Origin: UQRS01 sp964481575
GTDB lineage: Bacteria; Bacillota; Clostridia; Oscillospirales; Acutalibacteraceae
Reading direction: 5' to 3'
Length of the DNA: 43,991 bases
NCBI GenBank assembly: GCA_964481575.1
Contig: CAYZTR010000016.1
Span: 1-43,991, forward strand
Shown here: positions 1-8,675 of the stretch, one piece after another
How the letters are laid out: each line of letters begins with the position of its first letter
Numbering within the stretch: position 1 is the stretch's first letter
Translations under genes and position numbers: made by a program
Notes under the pieces: generated by a model
The model's database searches: none
Told to the model about the DNA's origin: nothing
The model's input: only the letters and a program-made list of their open reading frames with translations

Positions 1-35
1 CGCTTTTCCTTGGAAGCATTGCTTTCTTGTTTCAT
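1..35 (-). CDS. 5' end of an unidentified gene, cut by the window edge
   Basis: An ATG at 35 is preceded at normal spacing by a strong AGGAGG ribosome binding site (about 43-48). It opens a frame reading MKQESNASKEK before the sequence ends. It lies directly downstream of, and on the same strand as, the ccsA-like gene with a gap of about 25 bp, so it is probably the next gene of the cytochrome c assembly operon. Eleven residues are too few to identify it. A c-type cytochrome or its partner would fit the context, but that is only a guess. Confidence 0.4.
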   Translation of the reverse strand, partial: MKQESNASKEK

Positions 36-59
36 ATCATTTCCTCCTCTTTTCATTGC

Positions 60-833
60 TTATGTGGATGAATATGTGTGGTAGGAAGCACCACCCATAA
101 AATTCACAAACACCATGGTAATTACGATGCAGACAAAGCCCAAAATGGCAAGAATTCTGCAAGCCTTTTTCAAATGAGCGGTTCTCCAGAAATGCAAAAA
201 CAACCCAAACACCAGCCAGGTCACCAGAGACCAGTTTTCTTTGGCATCAAAGGACCAAAAAGCCCCCCAGACAGCGTTGGCCCAAATGGCGCCCATGAAC
301 ATGCCGCCGGTCATAAAAGGATAAGCCGTCTGAATCAGGGTAAAGGCGCCGGTTTCCAACCGGGGCCGATCCTTCTTTCGGAACAGGCTGATAAGCGTCA
401 TCAAAAATGCCACCGTACAAAGGGTATAGGCAATCATATAGAATAAGATATGTGGAATAAACCAGACCGACTGGAGTGCCGGTGCCCGATTCCACACCGT
501 CCCAACCCCCATGCAGCAAACTCCGATCAGACAAATGGCCGGCGCAGCCATAAAGTAAACCGCCATCCAAGATTCCCGGTGCCAATACTTCATGTACAGG
601 TAAATGGGAGCAAACAGCAACGCCAGGAAGGTCAGCACCTGGTACATGCTGATAAACGGCACATATCCATTAATCCACCAGTTATTGACCACCAAAAGCA
701 GGTTGCCGGCAACGCCTACCAGCCAGCAAACATTGGACGCTTTCTGCAATGAAAACAGCCGCAGCACGGTAGCCGCCAGGTAACAAACCACCGAAGCGAT
801 GGCCACCGTCAGAATCACAGGGACATTGGTCAT
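60..833 (-). CDS. Cytochrome c assembly protein, CcsA/ResC family
   Basis: This is an integral membrane protein of 257 residues, predicted to act with ResB in moving heme across the membrane and attaching it to apocytochrome c (System II). The tryptophan-rich signature WGAFWSFDAKENWSLVTW, near residues 188-205, matches the family WWD heme-handling motif (typically WGxYWxWDPKExWxLxTW). Several hydrophobic helices surround it, including one starting MTNVPVILTVAIASVVCY. Histidines in FIPHILFY and LFLHFW are candidate heme ligands. The start codon overlaps the stop of the ResB-like gene by 4 bp (ATGA), which indicates translational coupling. The family call is secure. The cytochrome served cannot be seen in this window. 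Confidence 0.9.
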   Translation of the reverse strand: MTNVPVILTVAIASVVCYLAATVLRLFSLQKASNVCWLVGVAGNLLLVVNNWWINGYVPFISMYQVLTFLALLFAPIYLYMKYWHRESWMAVYFMAAPAICLIGVCCMGVGTVWNRAPALQSVWFIPHILFYMIAYTLCTVAFLMTLISLFRKKDRPRLETGAFTLIQTAYPFMTGGMFMGAIWANAVWGAFWSFDAKENWSLVTWLVFGLFLHFWRTAHLKKACRILAILGFVCIVITMVFVNFMGGASYHTYSST

Positions 834-1570
834 ATCGCATCACCCGCTTTCCCTTTTCCAGCAGAAGGCCTGACCGCCGTCAAATCCGGAGCAGGCCGCC
901 GACGCACCAAACACATCAGGAAGGTACCCAGTATCACCATACAGATGCCGGTGACCGTCCAATATTCGCCGGGGTCCTGCTTGAACAGCAGGGTCACCTG
1001 GTCGGTAGCCTGCTCATAATTCATCAGGTAAATTTTCCACCCATTTTCATGGCAGGGATGATTCACCGATAGAGTTACCTGCCGGGTGTCCGAGCTGGTA
1101 CCCGATTCCAGAACAAGATCCGCATAGTAATACTTGGGGGTACCGTCCTCATAATAGGTAACGCCGGCATCCGAAATGCCAATCCCAAATCCTAAGGTGG
1201 AATATTCAGCGTAAATCTGGTCACTGGGTACCACTTGCACATATTTGAGATTATCCTGCATCCCGTCCCCGTCGGCATCGGTGCCGGCATTGTAATACAG
1301 GAAACAGCCCAGCAACACCAACAGCAAACCGATATGTAACAAATAAAAACCCAACGTGCGGAACTGAAGCTTCGGCCGGAAGGTGAAGAGACAGATCACC
1401 TGCACCAGCGCAAATAAGGCGCAAACTGCCACCATGACCGTGCCGTCTCCCCAGGCAAAAGCGCTTTCCGAAGTTCCGGCAGTCCCTTGCATACTGGAAA
1501 TGACAGTAAACGCGGCCATAACAATAGAGACCGCAGTAAAAACCAGATACAGTTTTTCCCGAAGTTTCAC
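830..1570 (-). CDS. ResB-like cytochrome c biogenesis protein
   Basis: This is the partner of the CcsA-like protein in System II cytochrome c maturation; ResB proteins are thought to chaperone apocytochrome and heme. It shows two N-terminal hydrophobic helices (KLYLVFTAVSIVMAAFTVIS and a second at TVMVAVCALFALVQVICLF). A third helix (GFYLLHIGLLLVLLGCFLYY) is followed by an extracytoplasmic region with SVNHPCHENGWKIYLMNYEQ, and then a last helix. The NHP...GWKIY segment resembles the conserved ResB motif. The frame can extend to a TTG at 1612 without a ribosome binding site. I prefer the GTG at 1570, preceded by AAAGGGG 8 nt upstream, which gives 246 residues. It is shorter than classical ResB proteins, as in the small ResB-like proteins of some anaerobes. 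Confidence 0.75.
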   Translation of the reverse strand: MKLREKLYLVFTAVSIVMAAFTVISSMQGTAGTSESAFAWGDGTVMVAVCALFALVQVICLFTFRPKLQFRTLGFYLLHIGLLLVLLGCFLYYNAGTDADGDGMQDNLKYVQVVPSDQIYAEYSTLGFGIGISDAGVTYYEDGTPKYYYADLVLESGTSSDTRQVTLSVNHPCHENGWKIYLMNYEQATDQVTLLFKQDPGEYWTVTGICMVILGTFLMCLVRRRPAPDLTAVRPSAGKGKAGDAI

Positions 1571-1636
1571 ATCTGACGCCCCTTTCTGCTGGACATCTTC
1601 CACAATTCTCAAAAGAGCATGGATAAATCTATAGTT

Positions 1637-1665
1637 ATTTTAATGCAAAACATTCTTTCTGTCAA
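1637..1665 (-). promoter_or_regulatory. Sigma-A type promoter of the cytochrome c assembly operon
   Basis: On the minus strand TTGACA (1665-1660) and TAAAAT (1642-1637) are separated by exactly 17 nt. This predicts transcription starting near 1630, some 60 nt before the preferred GTG start of the ResB-like gene. Confidence 0.75.
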
Positions 1666-1703
1666 CAAATTCTCCAAAGGAAGGTGATAAATCCAAAAGT
1701 AAC

Positions 1704-1719
1704 TGTGATAATCCTCACA
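1704..1719. promoter_or_regulatory. CRP/FNR-type palindromic binding site
   Basis: The sequence reads TGTGA, six bases, TCACA. That is the full consensus recognised by CRP/FNR-family regulators, including Bacillus Fnr. Its centre (1711.5) is about 81-82 bp upstream of the predicted start site of the cytochrome c assembly operon, a spacing compatible with activation. A second, overlapping inverted repeat (CTCACA, five bases, TGTGAG) spans 1714-1730. The neighbouring gene on the other side runs into this gap with its 3' end, so the site can only serve the ResB/CcsA operon. Confidence 0.6.
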
Positions 1720-1756
1720 TTTTGTGTGAGTCAAGAAAAGACCGCTTCTTTTGTAT

Positions 1757-1768
1757 GTAAAATTTTAC
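1757..1768. repeat. 12-bp perfect palindrome in the intergenic region
   Basis: GTAAAATTTTAC is perfectly self-complementary. It sits between the CRP/FNR-like site and the terminator of the subtilase gene. It could be a regulator half-site pair or chance in AT-rich DNA; nothing else supports a function. Confidence 0.3.
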
Positions 1769-1797
1769 GTATTTTTACAAGGGAAATCATTCAGAAC

Positions 1798-1838
1798 AAA
1801 AAACTGTCCTTGCCCATAGCAACAGGCAAAGACAGTTT
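1798..1838 (-). terminator. Rho-independent terminator after the broken subtilase gene
   Basis: AAACTGTC (1801-1808) pairs with GACAGTTT (1831-1838). The stem continues inward with TTGCC/GGCAA after one mismatch. On the minus strand the stem is followed by a six-T run (1803-1798). Confidence 0.8.
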
Positions 1839-1914
1839 CTTCGTTTCTAACAGCACATAGGAGTTACAAAATCATACAAACCAGGCATTCCAAGGTTTCC
1901 TGGCGCACAACCCG

Positions 1915-4312
1915 TCATTTCAAGGTATAAGGTGACACTGCACCTACAAATACCCGTTCCGTCGGAGAAATGACAGCATAAATATGGGTGTTATAAGTGC
2001 CTGCAACATTGTCGAACAGGGATTTTTTTAAAGAAATCTGCCAAATATAGCACTTGGAACTGTCCGCCCCAAGGACGCTGCCGCTCATCCACGTCGGTGT
2101 TTGCCCTGTCCGCCAGGTTGGGAACTCCATGTTGAGCACTGAATTTCCGCTGTCGGTCTGCGGATTGATCACGGTAATCGTTGCTGTTTGCTGATCCGCA
2201 ATTTGACTTAAATACATTCGATCATAATATATGACCTTCCCCGTAACATTTCCCAAATTCACCTTATTTTTGGGCAGCTTTAGATAAGTTAACTCGCTGT
2301 TATACACATATATTTCCGTGGTGTACAATCCAACCAAGCTCCCCACAACGGTATATGCCCAATTATTGGTACCGCTCACATGGTTCATCTTCCCTCCGAT
2401 TGTAGTAGAATATTGCTCACCTTGCACCTTGATGGAAGCATATGGGTGATAATTTAATTCATACTGCTCAATTACAGCATCGCACCCATCCCCCCAAAGG
2501 GCATTATTTAAATACAGCGTGTAAGAAGAAGTATAGCCATCGGAGGAGGTCGTTGTCATGGAATCGTAATAGAGCAAGCTTCTCTGCGTTATGTAACTGG
2601 CCCCCAGATACACCCGTTCCGGAGAAACACAGCCAACCGGGCTGCCGGAAGAATTGTAAGCATAAATATGGGTGAGGTATTCCCCTTTGAAATAAGAATG
2701 GTTGGCATAATCCACCGTTACCTGCCAATCGTTGGTGCCGCTAATGCGTTCCCCCCTCATACCACACCCAAGTGGGTGCGCCTACCGGCGAACGGGTGGG
2801 AAATTTTACCGCAATGGGGCTGCTGCCGTCTCCAAACCGGACATTTTTCAGGGTAATGGTGTAGGAGGTTTGGTAGCTGTTGGCGGAAGATGTAACAATA
2901 TCGTCGTAAATCATAGTGTTTTTTACGGCCTTGTAGGCATTCAAACGACCGCCGGTTTCCACCTTGCCGCTTAACTCCGGCACAAAGTCCACATTGTCCA
3001 GAATGGTGCGCTTGACCTCGGCGGTGGAAGCGCCGGGGTTAATGCTTTTCACCAGCGCCGCCGTCCCGGCAACAAAGGGGGCAGCCATGGAAGTACCACC
3101 CATACTTTTATAGGTACTGATGGGATAGGTACTGAGAATATCAGACCCTGGAGCAGCCAAATCCACAGTATAGCGGCCGTAATTGGAACCCCCGCCATCG
3201 CTAGAAACAACTAAATTGTCATTTTTATCTGTTGAAGCAACTACAATTACATTATCCAAATCATAGATTTTTCCACCCGGTGAACTTCCGGTTAATTCTA
3301 TTCCTGAATTGCCTGCAGCAAGCACAATAAGACCAGTGTAATTTTTCATGGCTGCATATAAGCCTTCATTGTCCCATATAGCAGCACTTAAATTCAAAAT
3401 TTCTATATTATTTTCAATGGCATAATTGATGCTGCGAATAACAGCTAGCCCACTTAGATCTTTAGGAATATTGCTAGCAGCACGCATAATATACAAACTC
3501 ACATTCCAGCATACGCCGGTGCCGCCGGCGCCGTTGTTGCCCTTGGCTCCGATAATTCCTGAAACCATGGTGCCGTGGCCGCTATCGTCCCTTCGGTAAC
3601 TGGTGGCACTTTGGTTGAAAAATCATATCCCCCTGCTATGTTATCCATTAAGTCAGGGTGGCTCACCTGAATGCCGGAATCAATCACGCCAACCTTTAAA
3701 CCGCTGTGGCCTTTGGTGATATTCCAGGCCAAGGGAGCTTGGATTTTTTTCCAAGCCCCATTGGGAGCCATAGCTGGGATCGTTTGGCACCGCACAGGGT
3801 TCTGCCACATCCTTGTAATTTGGTTCGGCAGACAAAATGTCCTCCCGCTCTTCCAGGGTGCGGATGGCGGCAATCACTTCTTCTTTGGTGGAGGTGGACA
3901 AGGTCAGCAGTAAGATTTGATGAAATTCCGTCACATTCAGATACTCTAATGTGCCCACATCCTCCGGCAGGGCGGTTAAATCCTCCACCGCCGCGCAGGG
4001 AATCTCCGGAAAATCATCGGGGGTATGGGCCTTGTTGATGCCGCCGTACCCCTGCTTCAGCACCACCAGGATTTCCTGGGGATCAAAATCCGCTGCTTCA
4101 TCTATCTGGGTAATGATAGTTTCTTCCTTGGCAGAACGGGGTAGGAGAGATTCTGAAGGAAGTTGAATATTCTCCCCCACGATGAGAGAACTACTTGATG
4201 CTACTTCTTCACTCACGATTGCATCTGCTGACGCAGTTGATAATGACAATACCAGAGATAATAGCACACTAATACTTGCCATGCGCAGGTTGTGAGTTTT
4301 ACATCTTTTCAT
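1915..4312 (-). pseudogene. Broken secreted subtilase (peptidase S8) with GBS Bsp-like repeats
   Basis: Four consecutive frames together spell one S8 serine protease of about 799 codons, interrupted by three single-base shifts. Frame 1 (4312-3680) gives a signal peptide (MKRCKTHNLRMASISVLLS) and propeptide. Frame 2 carries the Asp motif VGVIDSGIQ. Frame 3 carries the His motif DDSGHGTMVSG, the oxyanion Asn in VLAAGNSG and the Ser motif GGTSMAAPFVAGTAAL. Frames 3-4 continue as three extracellular repeats of the GBS Bsp-like type. The shifts lie at a seven-A run (3744-3750, one base too many), a five-T/A run (about 3620, one too few) and a six-G run (2751-2756, one too many). The total of 2398 nt is 799 codons plus one, as predicted by two extra and one missing base. 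A good ribosome binding site (AAGGAG) precedes the start. It probably shares a transcript with the gene ending at 4358. All catalytic residues are present, so inactivation looks recent, or the shifts are sequence errors. Confidence 0.8.
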
Positions 4313-4357
4313 AAAGTTTTCTCCTTTTTCTCGTTATCCATTTTCTGCTATACTTCC

Positions 4358-5125
4358 TTATTGCACCGGAAGAATTTTGGATTCTGGAATTATGCTGGCG
4401 CCGTCATAATATGCAATATTTTTTAAGTCCGCATCGGTCAGCCAACCGTTTTCGTAGGCTTGGTTTAAGAGGTAGAAATTGCCGTCCTTATACACATCTG
4501 GATCACGCCAATTGGCATTAAAAAGTACAACATCGCCAATTTGTTGATACCATACAGCATAAGACCCGACGCTCCATGGATCGTAAAGACGTGCGACAAC
4601 ACAGCCGTTGTACGTGCCGAGATAACGCTCGACAGCCAAAGCGTCTGGGGTAGGTTTTACCGTAAACTTCTGGGAATTTGTTTCAAATTCCTCCCGGTTT
4701 TGTTCATACCAGGCGTTTTGGATTTCTTTTTTCAGTTCCGGGTCGATTTCGCCAGGTTCGGGGGCAGTGGGGACATAGTCCTCCAGCCAGGAGTTTAACA
4801 TAGGTTCGCTGGAGGTGTCCTCCTCCGGCTGGTCTTCTGACTCATTGGGTTCTTCCGGCTGGTCTTCTGCCGGGGTTTCTTTTTCCGGCTCTGTCGGTTC
4901 CTCCGGCTCGGATTGCTCGGGTTCCTCTGCCGGGGGTTCGGTTTCTTCCGGCAATGCGCTGACTTCGGCCAAATCGGGTGTGGAAGCCGCCGGTTCCGTC
5001 CCCGCCGGCTGGATATTCTGCCCTCGCACAGCCAACACCACCGTACAGGTAATGGCCGCCGCAACAAGAATGGCCACAGGAATCATCACTGCCTTTTTCT
5101 TGCACAATAACATTAGCTTTTTCAT
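4358..5125 (-). CDS. Membrane-anchored protein with Pro/Glu-rich linker, unknown function
   Basis: A short cytoplasmic tail and one membrane helix (about residues 13-33) are followed by an acidic Pro/Glu/Ser-rich spacer, about residues 40-108, with repeated PEEP/EPEE units. A compact C-terminal domain of about 140 residues follows, including RYLGTYNGCVVARLYDPW and LTDADLKNIAYYD. The same kind of domain (a YxGTYNGCVV strand and a late LTxxDLKxI helix) occurs in small secreted proteins of gut Clostridia, whose function I do not know. The ATG at 5125 has AAAGGGG 8 nt upstream. The gap to the subtilase start is only 45 bp, so the two probably form an operon, and this protein could be the protease's surface partner. 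That link is inference. Confidence 0.7.
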   Translation of the reverse strand: MKKLMLLCKKKAVMIPVAILVAAAITCTVVLAVRGQNIQPAGTEPAASTPDLAEVSALPEETEPPAEEPEQSEPEEPTEPEKETPAEDQPEEPNESEDQPEEDTSSEPMLNSWLEDYVPTAPEPGEIDPELKKEIQNAWYEQNREEFETNSQKFTVKPTPDALAVERYLGTYNGCVVARLYDPWSVGSYAVWYQQIGDVVLFNANWRDPDVYKDGNFYLLNQAYENGWLTDADLKNIAYYDGASIIPESKILPVQ

Positions 5126-5250
5126 ACAAACATCCCCTTTTCTAACATCTAGCAGAAGCTGCTGCTTCTATTTCAAGTATATCTTATTTCGCAAAAACGC
5201 AACCATTTTGGGACAGAAACCCTTTTTGCGGGATAAAAAGACGATATAAG

Positions 5251-5292
5251 CCAAATCCCCATGCTTTGCCTGCGCAAAACATGGGGATTTGG
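5251..5292 (-). terminator. Hairpin downstream of spoIVA
   Basis: CCAAATCCCCATG (5251-5263) pairs perfectly with CATGGGGATTTGG (5280-5292). The stem continues inward with TTTGC/GCAAA. It begins 17 bp after the spoIVA stop. On the minus strand the T run (TTTTT) comes only about 10 nt after the stem, so it may work as a terminator or as a 3'-end stabilising hairpin. Confidence 0.6.
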
Positions 5293-5308
5293 TTTGTGTC
5301 CTTGCGAA

Positions 5309-6787
5309 TTACAAAATAATACAAATCAGGCCGCTGCAGCCTTCGTTAATCACCCGTTCCAAGGTTTCCTGGAGCCGCATCCGGGCATCACCGGGCATCC
5401 GGGCCAGCTTGGTGTGCAGCCCTTCATTCACCAGTTCATGGAGGGATTTACCGAAAATATTGGAGTCCCAGATTTTCACCGGGTCATCCTCAAACTCCCG
5501 CAGCAGGTAGAGAATCAAATCCTCCGACTGCTTTTCGCTGCCCACAATAGGGGAAACCTCGGTGGTGATATCCGCCCGCATCATATGGATAGAAGGCGCC
5601 GAAGCCCGAAGCCGGACGCCGTACCGGCCGCCCTGCTTCATGATTTCCGGTTCATCCAGCCGCAGTTCTGTAATATCCGGCATGACAATACCATAACCGG
5701 TGGCTTCCACCTCATCCAGAGCGTCTTTCACCTTGGCATACTTCCGTTTGGTCTCGGCCAATTCTCCCATGGTCTGGAGCAGGGTTTCGTCTGAATCAAT
5801 CTGCAAGCCAGACTGTTCTGACAGGATATCGTAAAACAGCTTGCGAATGATCCGCACGCCGATCTGTACCATGCCGTTGCCCAAATCCATATGCTCTACC
5901 CCGGCATATTCCACAAAGGAACAAGCAGAAAGTGCATCAGTCACGGCATTCACCTGACGAATGTGCCGAATGGGGGACGCCGCCTCTCCCAAGGTGGCGT
6001 ACAGTTCCTTACGAACCGGGTGATCCCCGGCCAGACCGGTCACCCACCGGGGCAGCCCCACATTGATCTGGCGCACCGGGAATTCAAACAGCACCCGAGT
6101 AATGATATCCCGCACCCCGGCCTCATCCAGCTCCATGCAATTTACCGGCAACACCGGTACCCCGTATTTTTCGGTCAGCTCCCCTGCCAGCGCCTGAACT
6201 TCCAAAGCGGTGGGATACATGGAATTCAGCAACACCACAAAGGGCTTGCGAATCTCTTGCAGCTCCCCGATGACCCGCTCCTCCGCCTCTGCATATTCCG
6301 CCCGGGGAATATCCCCAATCGAGCCATCAGTGGTCACCACCAGGCCAATGGTGGAATGGTCGGTAATGACCTTTTTGGTGCCCAGTTCCGCCGCCATATT
6401 AAAAGGAATAGGCTCCTGATACCAGGGCGTCATGACCATCCGGGGCTGCTCCCCCTCCACATAACCCAACGCACTGGGGACAATGTACCCCACACAGTCA
6501 ATCATTCGCACCCGGAAGCTGGCGTTATCCGGCAGCCGCACTTCCACGGCGTTTTCGGGGATAAATTTGGGTTCGGTGGTCATAATGGTGCGTCCGGAAG
6601 AGGACTGGGGCAGTTCGTCCATGGCCCGGTTGCGAGCATAGGTCTCCGGAATATTGGGCAACACCAGCGTGTCCATAAAGCGTTTGATAAAGGTGGATTT
6701 CCCCGTACGCACCGGCCCCACTACGCCGATGTAAATATCCCCGCCGGTGCGGGTGGCAATATCTTCATAAATACTGGTTGACGTCAT
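5309..6787 (-). CDS. spoIVA: Stage IV sporulation protein A (spore coat morphogenetic ATPase)
   Basis: SpoIVA polymerises on the mother-cell face of the forespore outer membrane, driven by ATP hydrolysis. It forms the basal layer on which the coat assembles and is also needed for cortex formation. The 492-residue protein has the family N-terminus (IYEDIATRTGGDIYIGVVG), a Walker A motif GPVRTGKST with K30, a Walker B-like MIDCVGY, and the conserved C-terminus ending GLICIIL. Length matches the Bacillus protein. I chose the ATG at 6787 because it aligns with the family N-terminus and has GGAGG 9 nt upstream; an extension to 6856 is possible but unlikely. A sigma-E-like promoter lies just upstream, fitting mother-cell expression. 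A sipL-type partner gene is 1.9 kb away on the same strand. Confidence 0.97.
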   Translation of the reverse strand: MTSTSIYEDIATRTGGDIYIGVVGPVRTGKSTFIKRFMDTLVLPNIPETYARNRAMDELPQSSSGRTIMTTEPKFIPENAVEVRLPDNASFRVRMIDCVGYIVPSALGYVEGEQPRMVMTPWYQEPIPFNMAAELGTKKVITDHSTIGLVVTTDGSIGDIPRAEYAEAEERVIGELQEIRKPFVVLLNSMYPTALEVQALAGELTEKYGVPVLPVNCMELDEAGVRDIITRVLFEFPVRQINVGLPRWVTGLAGDHPVRKELYATLGEAASPIRHIRQVNAVTDALSACSFVEYAGVEHMDLGNGMVQIGVRIIRKLFYDILSEQSGLQIDSDETLLQTMGELAETKRKYAKVKDALDEVEATGYGIVMPDITELRLDEPEIMKQGGRYGVRLRASAPSIHMMRADITTEVSPIVGSEKQSEDLILYLLREFEDDPVKIWDSNIFGKSLHELVNEGLHTKLARMPGDARMRLQETLERVINEGCSGLICIIL

Positions 6788-6824
6788 AGTCCCATTCCTC
6801 CATGTCCACATTGACTTTTGTTCA

Positions 6825-6853
6825 AGAATATGCCCCCCGGCTGGAGAATATGA
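6825..6853 (-). promoter_or_regulatory. Sigma-E type promoter of spoIVA
   Basis: On the minus strand TCATATT (6853-6847), a 14-nt spacer and CATATTCT (6832-6825) match the sigma-E pattern (about KMATATT, 13-15 nt, CATACAMT). Transcription would start near 6818, about 30 nt before the spoIVA ATG. spoIVA is a sigma-E gene in studied species, which supports the call. Confidence 0.65.
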
Positions 6854-6901
6854 CAAGCACTGAAAAATCCCAAATGCAAATGCAATTCCAGCCCTTCCGC
6901 A

Positions 6902-6930
6902 TTGACAGCCCCAAATCGGTTGGATATAAT
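6902..6930 (+). promoter_or_regulatory. Consensus sigma-A promoter of the pfkB/SGNH operon
   Basis: TTGACA (6902-6907), a 17-nt spacer and TATAAT (6925-6930) form a perfect consensus promoter on the plus strand. The predicted start near 6937 is about 36 nt upstream of the TTG start codon of the sugar-kinase gene. The promoter is divergent from that of spoIVA. Confidence 0.85.
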
Positions 6931-6972
6931 AAAACCATACAAACGGTCAGTAACCGGTTGGGAGGAATCATC

Positions 6973-7848
6973 TTGAAAATACTATCTGTTGGAGAGATTA
7001 TTTGGGATCTCTATCCCGATGGCGCCCATATTGGCGGCGCTCCCTTTAACTTTGCCGCCCATATGCAGCGGCTGGGCTTCCAATGCCACCTGCTGACCGC
7101 CCTGGGGCAAGACGCCCTGGCCCGGGACACCATGACCCTGCTGGCCAACATGAACTTCCCCACCGATTATGTGCAACAGGTAGATTTGCCCACTGGCCGG
7201 TGTCAGGTAACTCTGGACGAAAATGCAGTTCCCACCTATCATTTGGCGGAAGGGGTCTCTTATGACGCCATTCCCTGTCCCCCGGCCCTGGCAGCGCAAA
7301 TCGGTGCGGCAAAATTTGATGCCCTGTATTTCGGCACCCTGTTCCAGAGGGGGGAAATCTCCCGCCAAAGTCTGGCATTTCTGCTGGATCAGGTTTCCTT
7401 TCCGGAGATCTTTTGTGATGTCAATGTCCGGCTGCCCCACTGCACCAAAGCCGCCCTGGAAACATGCTGCGCCCATGCTACCATATTGAAAATCAGCCAG
7501 GAGGAGTTGCCCTTTGTCCTGAAAACCCTACTGGGACGGGACGCAGAGCAGCCTCCGGAAGCAGCCAGGCTGCTGGCCGCCTCTTATCCCAATCTCCGTC
7601 TGCTGATCCTGACCCTGGGGCAAGAGGGCGCCCTGGTGCTGGACGCAACCACCAACACCCTGTACCGGCAGGCGGCAAAGCAAGTGCAGGTAGTTTCCAC
7701 CGTTGGGGCAGGCGACAGTTTCTCGGCGGCCTTTTTGGCCGAATATCTGCGCAGCCGGAACATTCCCCAAGCCCTGGATTCCGCCATTATCCGTAGCGCC
7801 TATGTCTGCAGCCGACAGGAAGCCATTCCACCCGAGCCGCAGCAGTAA
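6973..7848 (+). CDS. PfkB-family sugar kinase (fructokinase-like)
   Basis: This is a ribokinase/PfkB-family kinase of 291 residues that phosphorylates a sugar or related alcohol in the cytoplasm. The N-terminus KILSVGEIIWDLYPDG and the substrate-side glycine signature GGAPFNFAAHMQRLG are typical of fructokinases. The C-terminal signature STVGAGDSFSAAFLAEYL (about residues 242-259) holds the catalytic Asp (about 248). The frame is open upstream, but the best start is the TTG at 6973, with GGAGGA ending 6 nt before it. It is followed after 18 bp by an SGNH hydrolase gene, so the two are co-transcribed. The substrate is not certain; fructose is the best guess from the GGAPFN motif. Confidence 0.88.
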   Translation: MKILSVGEIIWDLYPDGAHIGGAPFNFAAHMQRLGFQCHLLTALGQDALARDTMTLLANMNFPTDYVQQVDLPTGRCQVTLDENAVPTYHLAEGVSYDAIPCPPALAAQIGAAKFDALYFGTLFQRGEISRQSLAFLLDQVSFPEIFCDVNVRLPHCTKAALETCCAHATILKISQEELPFVLKTLLGRDAEQPPEAARLLAASYPNLRLLILTLGQEGALVLDATTNTLYRQAAKQVQVVSTVGAGDSFSAAFLAEYLRSRNIPQALDSAIIRSAYVCSRQEAIPPEPQQ

Positions 7849-7866
7849 CGTAGCAAGGAGGTCTTC

Positions 7867-8622
7867 ATGATGTGGAAAATTTTGAGTATCGGCAACAGCT
7901 TTTCTCAGGACGCCCAGCGCTTCCTCCACCGATTGGCCGTTGCCGGCGGCGTGGAAAACGAAACAGTCAATCTTTATATTGGGGGCTGCTCCTTGGAACA
8001 GCACTGGAACAATGTACAACAGGACGCAGCCGCCTATGAATATCAGCAAAATGGGGAACCTGCACAACGTATGGCTTCTATCCGGGAGACTCTGCTGGAA
8101 ACCCATTGGGATATTGTCACTTTTCAGCAAGCCAGCCATGACAGCGGCCTGCCGGAAACCTATTTCCCCTACATTTGCCAGTTATCCCAATATGTCCGGG
8201 AGCTGGCGCCGGATGCCAAGCAGTGGATCCATGAAACCTGGGCCTACGAGGCAGACAGCAGTCACGACTGCTTCCCCCGCTATCACTGCGATCAGCAGGA
8301 AATGTATCAGCAACTGACAGAAGCCTATGCACAAGCGGCCCGGGCCATTAACGCTCCCCTACTCCCCTGCGGTCATGTGATCCAGGCCTTGCGGGCAACC
8401 CCTGCTTTTGACACACAAAAAAATGGCCTGTCCCTCTGCAGGGACGGATACCACATGTCCTATCTGTACGGTCGTTACGCTCTGGCCGCCACCTGGTATG
8501 AGACCTTATGGGGCGGCATTCTGGAAAACCATTTTATTCCGGAAGAAGCCGATCTTCCGCCGGCCGACCCGGCGCTTCTGGCCCTGATCCGCCAGACTGC
8601 AGCCAAAGTTTGCAGCAAATAA
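7867..8622 (+). CDS. SGNH-type hydrolase (DUF4886-like)
   Basis: This 251-residue cytoplasmic protein lacks a signal peptide. The N-terminal block KILSIGNSFSQDAQRFLH contains the GNS/FS nucleophile motif of SGNH esterases. A late DGYHMS motif (about residues 204-209) supplies the Asp and His of the triad. DUF4886 proteins share this layout and are thought to hydrolyse esters, often on sugars. AAGGAGG lies 5 nt before the ATG. Operon pairing with a sugar kinase suggests work on a carbohydrate ester whose sugar is then phosphorylated. That role is inference. Confidence 0.8.
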   Translation: MMWKILSIGNSFSQDAQRFLHRLAVAGGVENETVNLYIGGCSLEQHWNNVQQDAAAYEYQQNGEPAQRMASIRETLLETHWDIVTFQQASHDSGLPETYFPYICQLSQYVRELAPDAKQWIHETWAYEADSSHDCFPRYHCDQQEMYQQLTEAYAQAARAINAPLLPCGHVIQALRATPAFDTQKNGLSLCRDGYHMSYLYGRYALAATWYETLWGGILENHFIPEEADLPPADPALLALIRQTAAKVCSK

Positions 8623-8629
8623 TAGCACA

Positions 8630-8672
8630 ACCGGCGCCCGTCCTATTATCTGGACTGGCGCCGGTCTTTTTT
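8630..8672 (+). terminator. Rho-independent terminator of the pfkB/SGNH operon
   Basis: ACCGGCGCC (8630-8638) pairs perfectly with GGCGCCGGT (8657-8665), followed on the plus strand by CTTTTTTA. It lies between convergent genes and may also act on sipL transcripts. Confidence 0.9.
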
Positions 8673-8675
8673 AGA

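Noticed and set aside
3620..3750. Programmed frameshifting in the subtilase gene
   Set aside because: Three separate shifts in alternating directions are needed, and only the A7 run resembles a slippery site. Error or decay explains the set better.
5251..5292. Small RNA gene at the long hairpin near spoIVA
   Set aside because: No promoter was seen for a separate transcript, and the position just after the spoIVA stop is that of a terminator.
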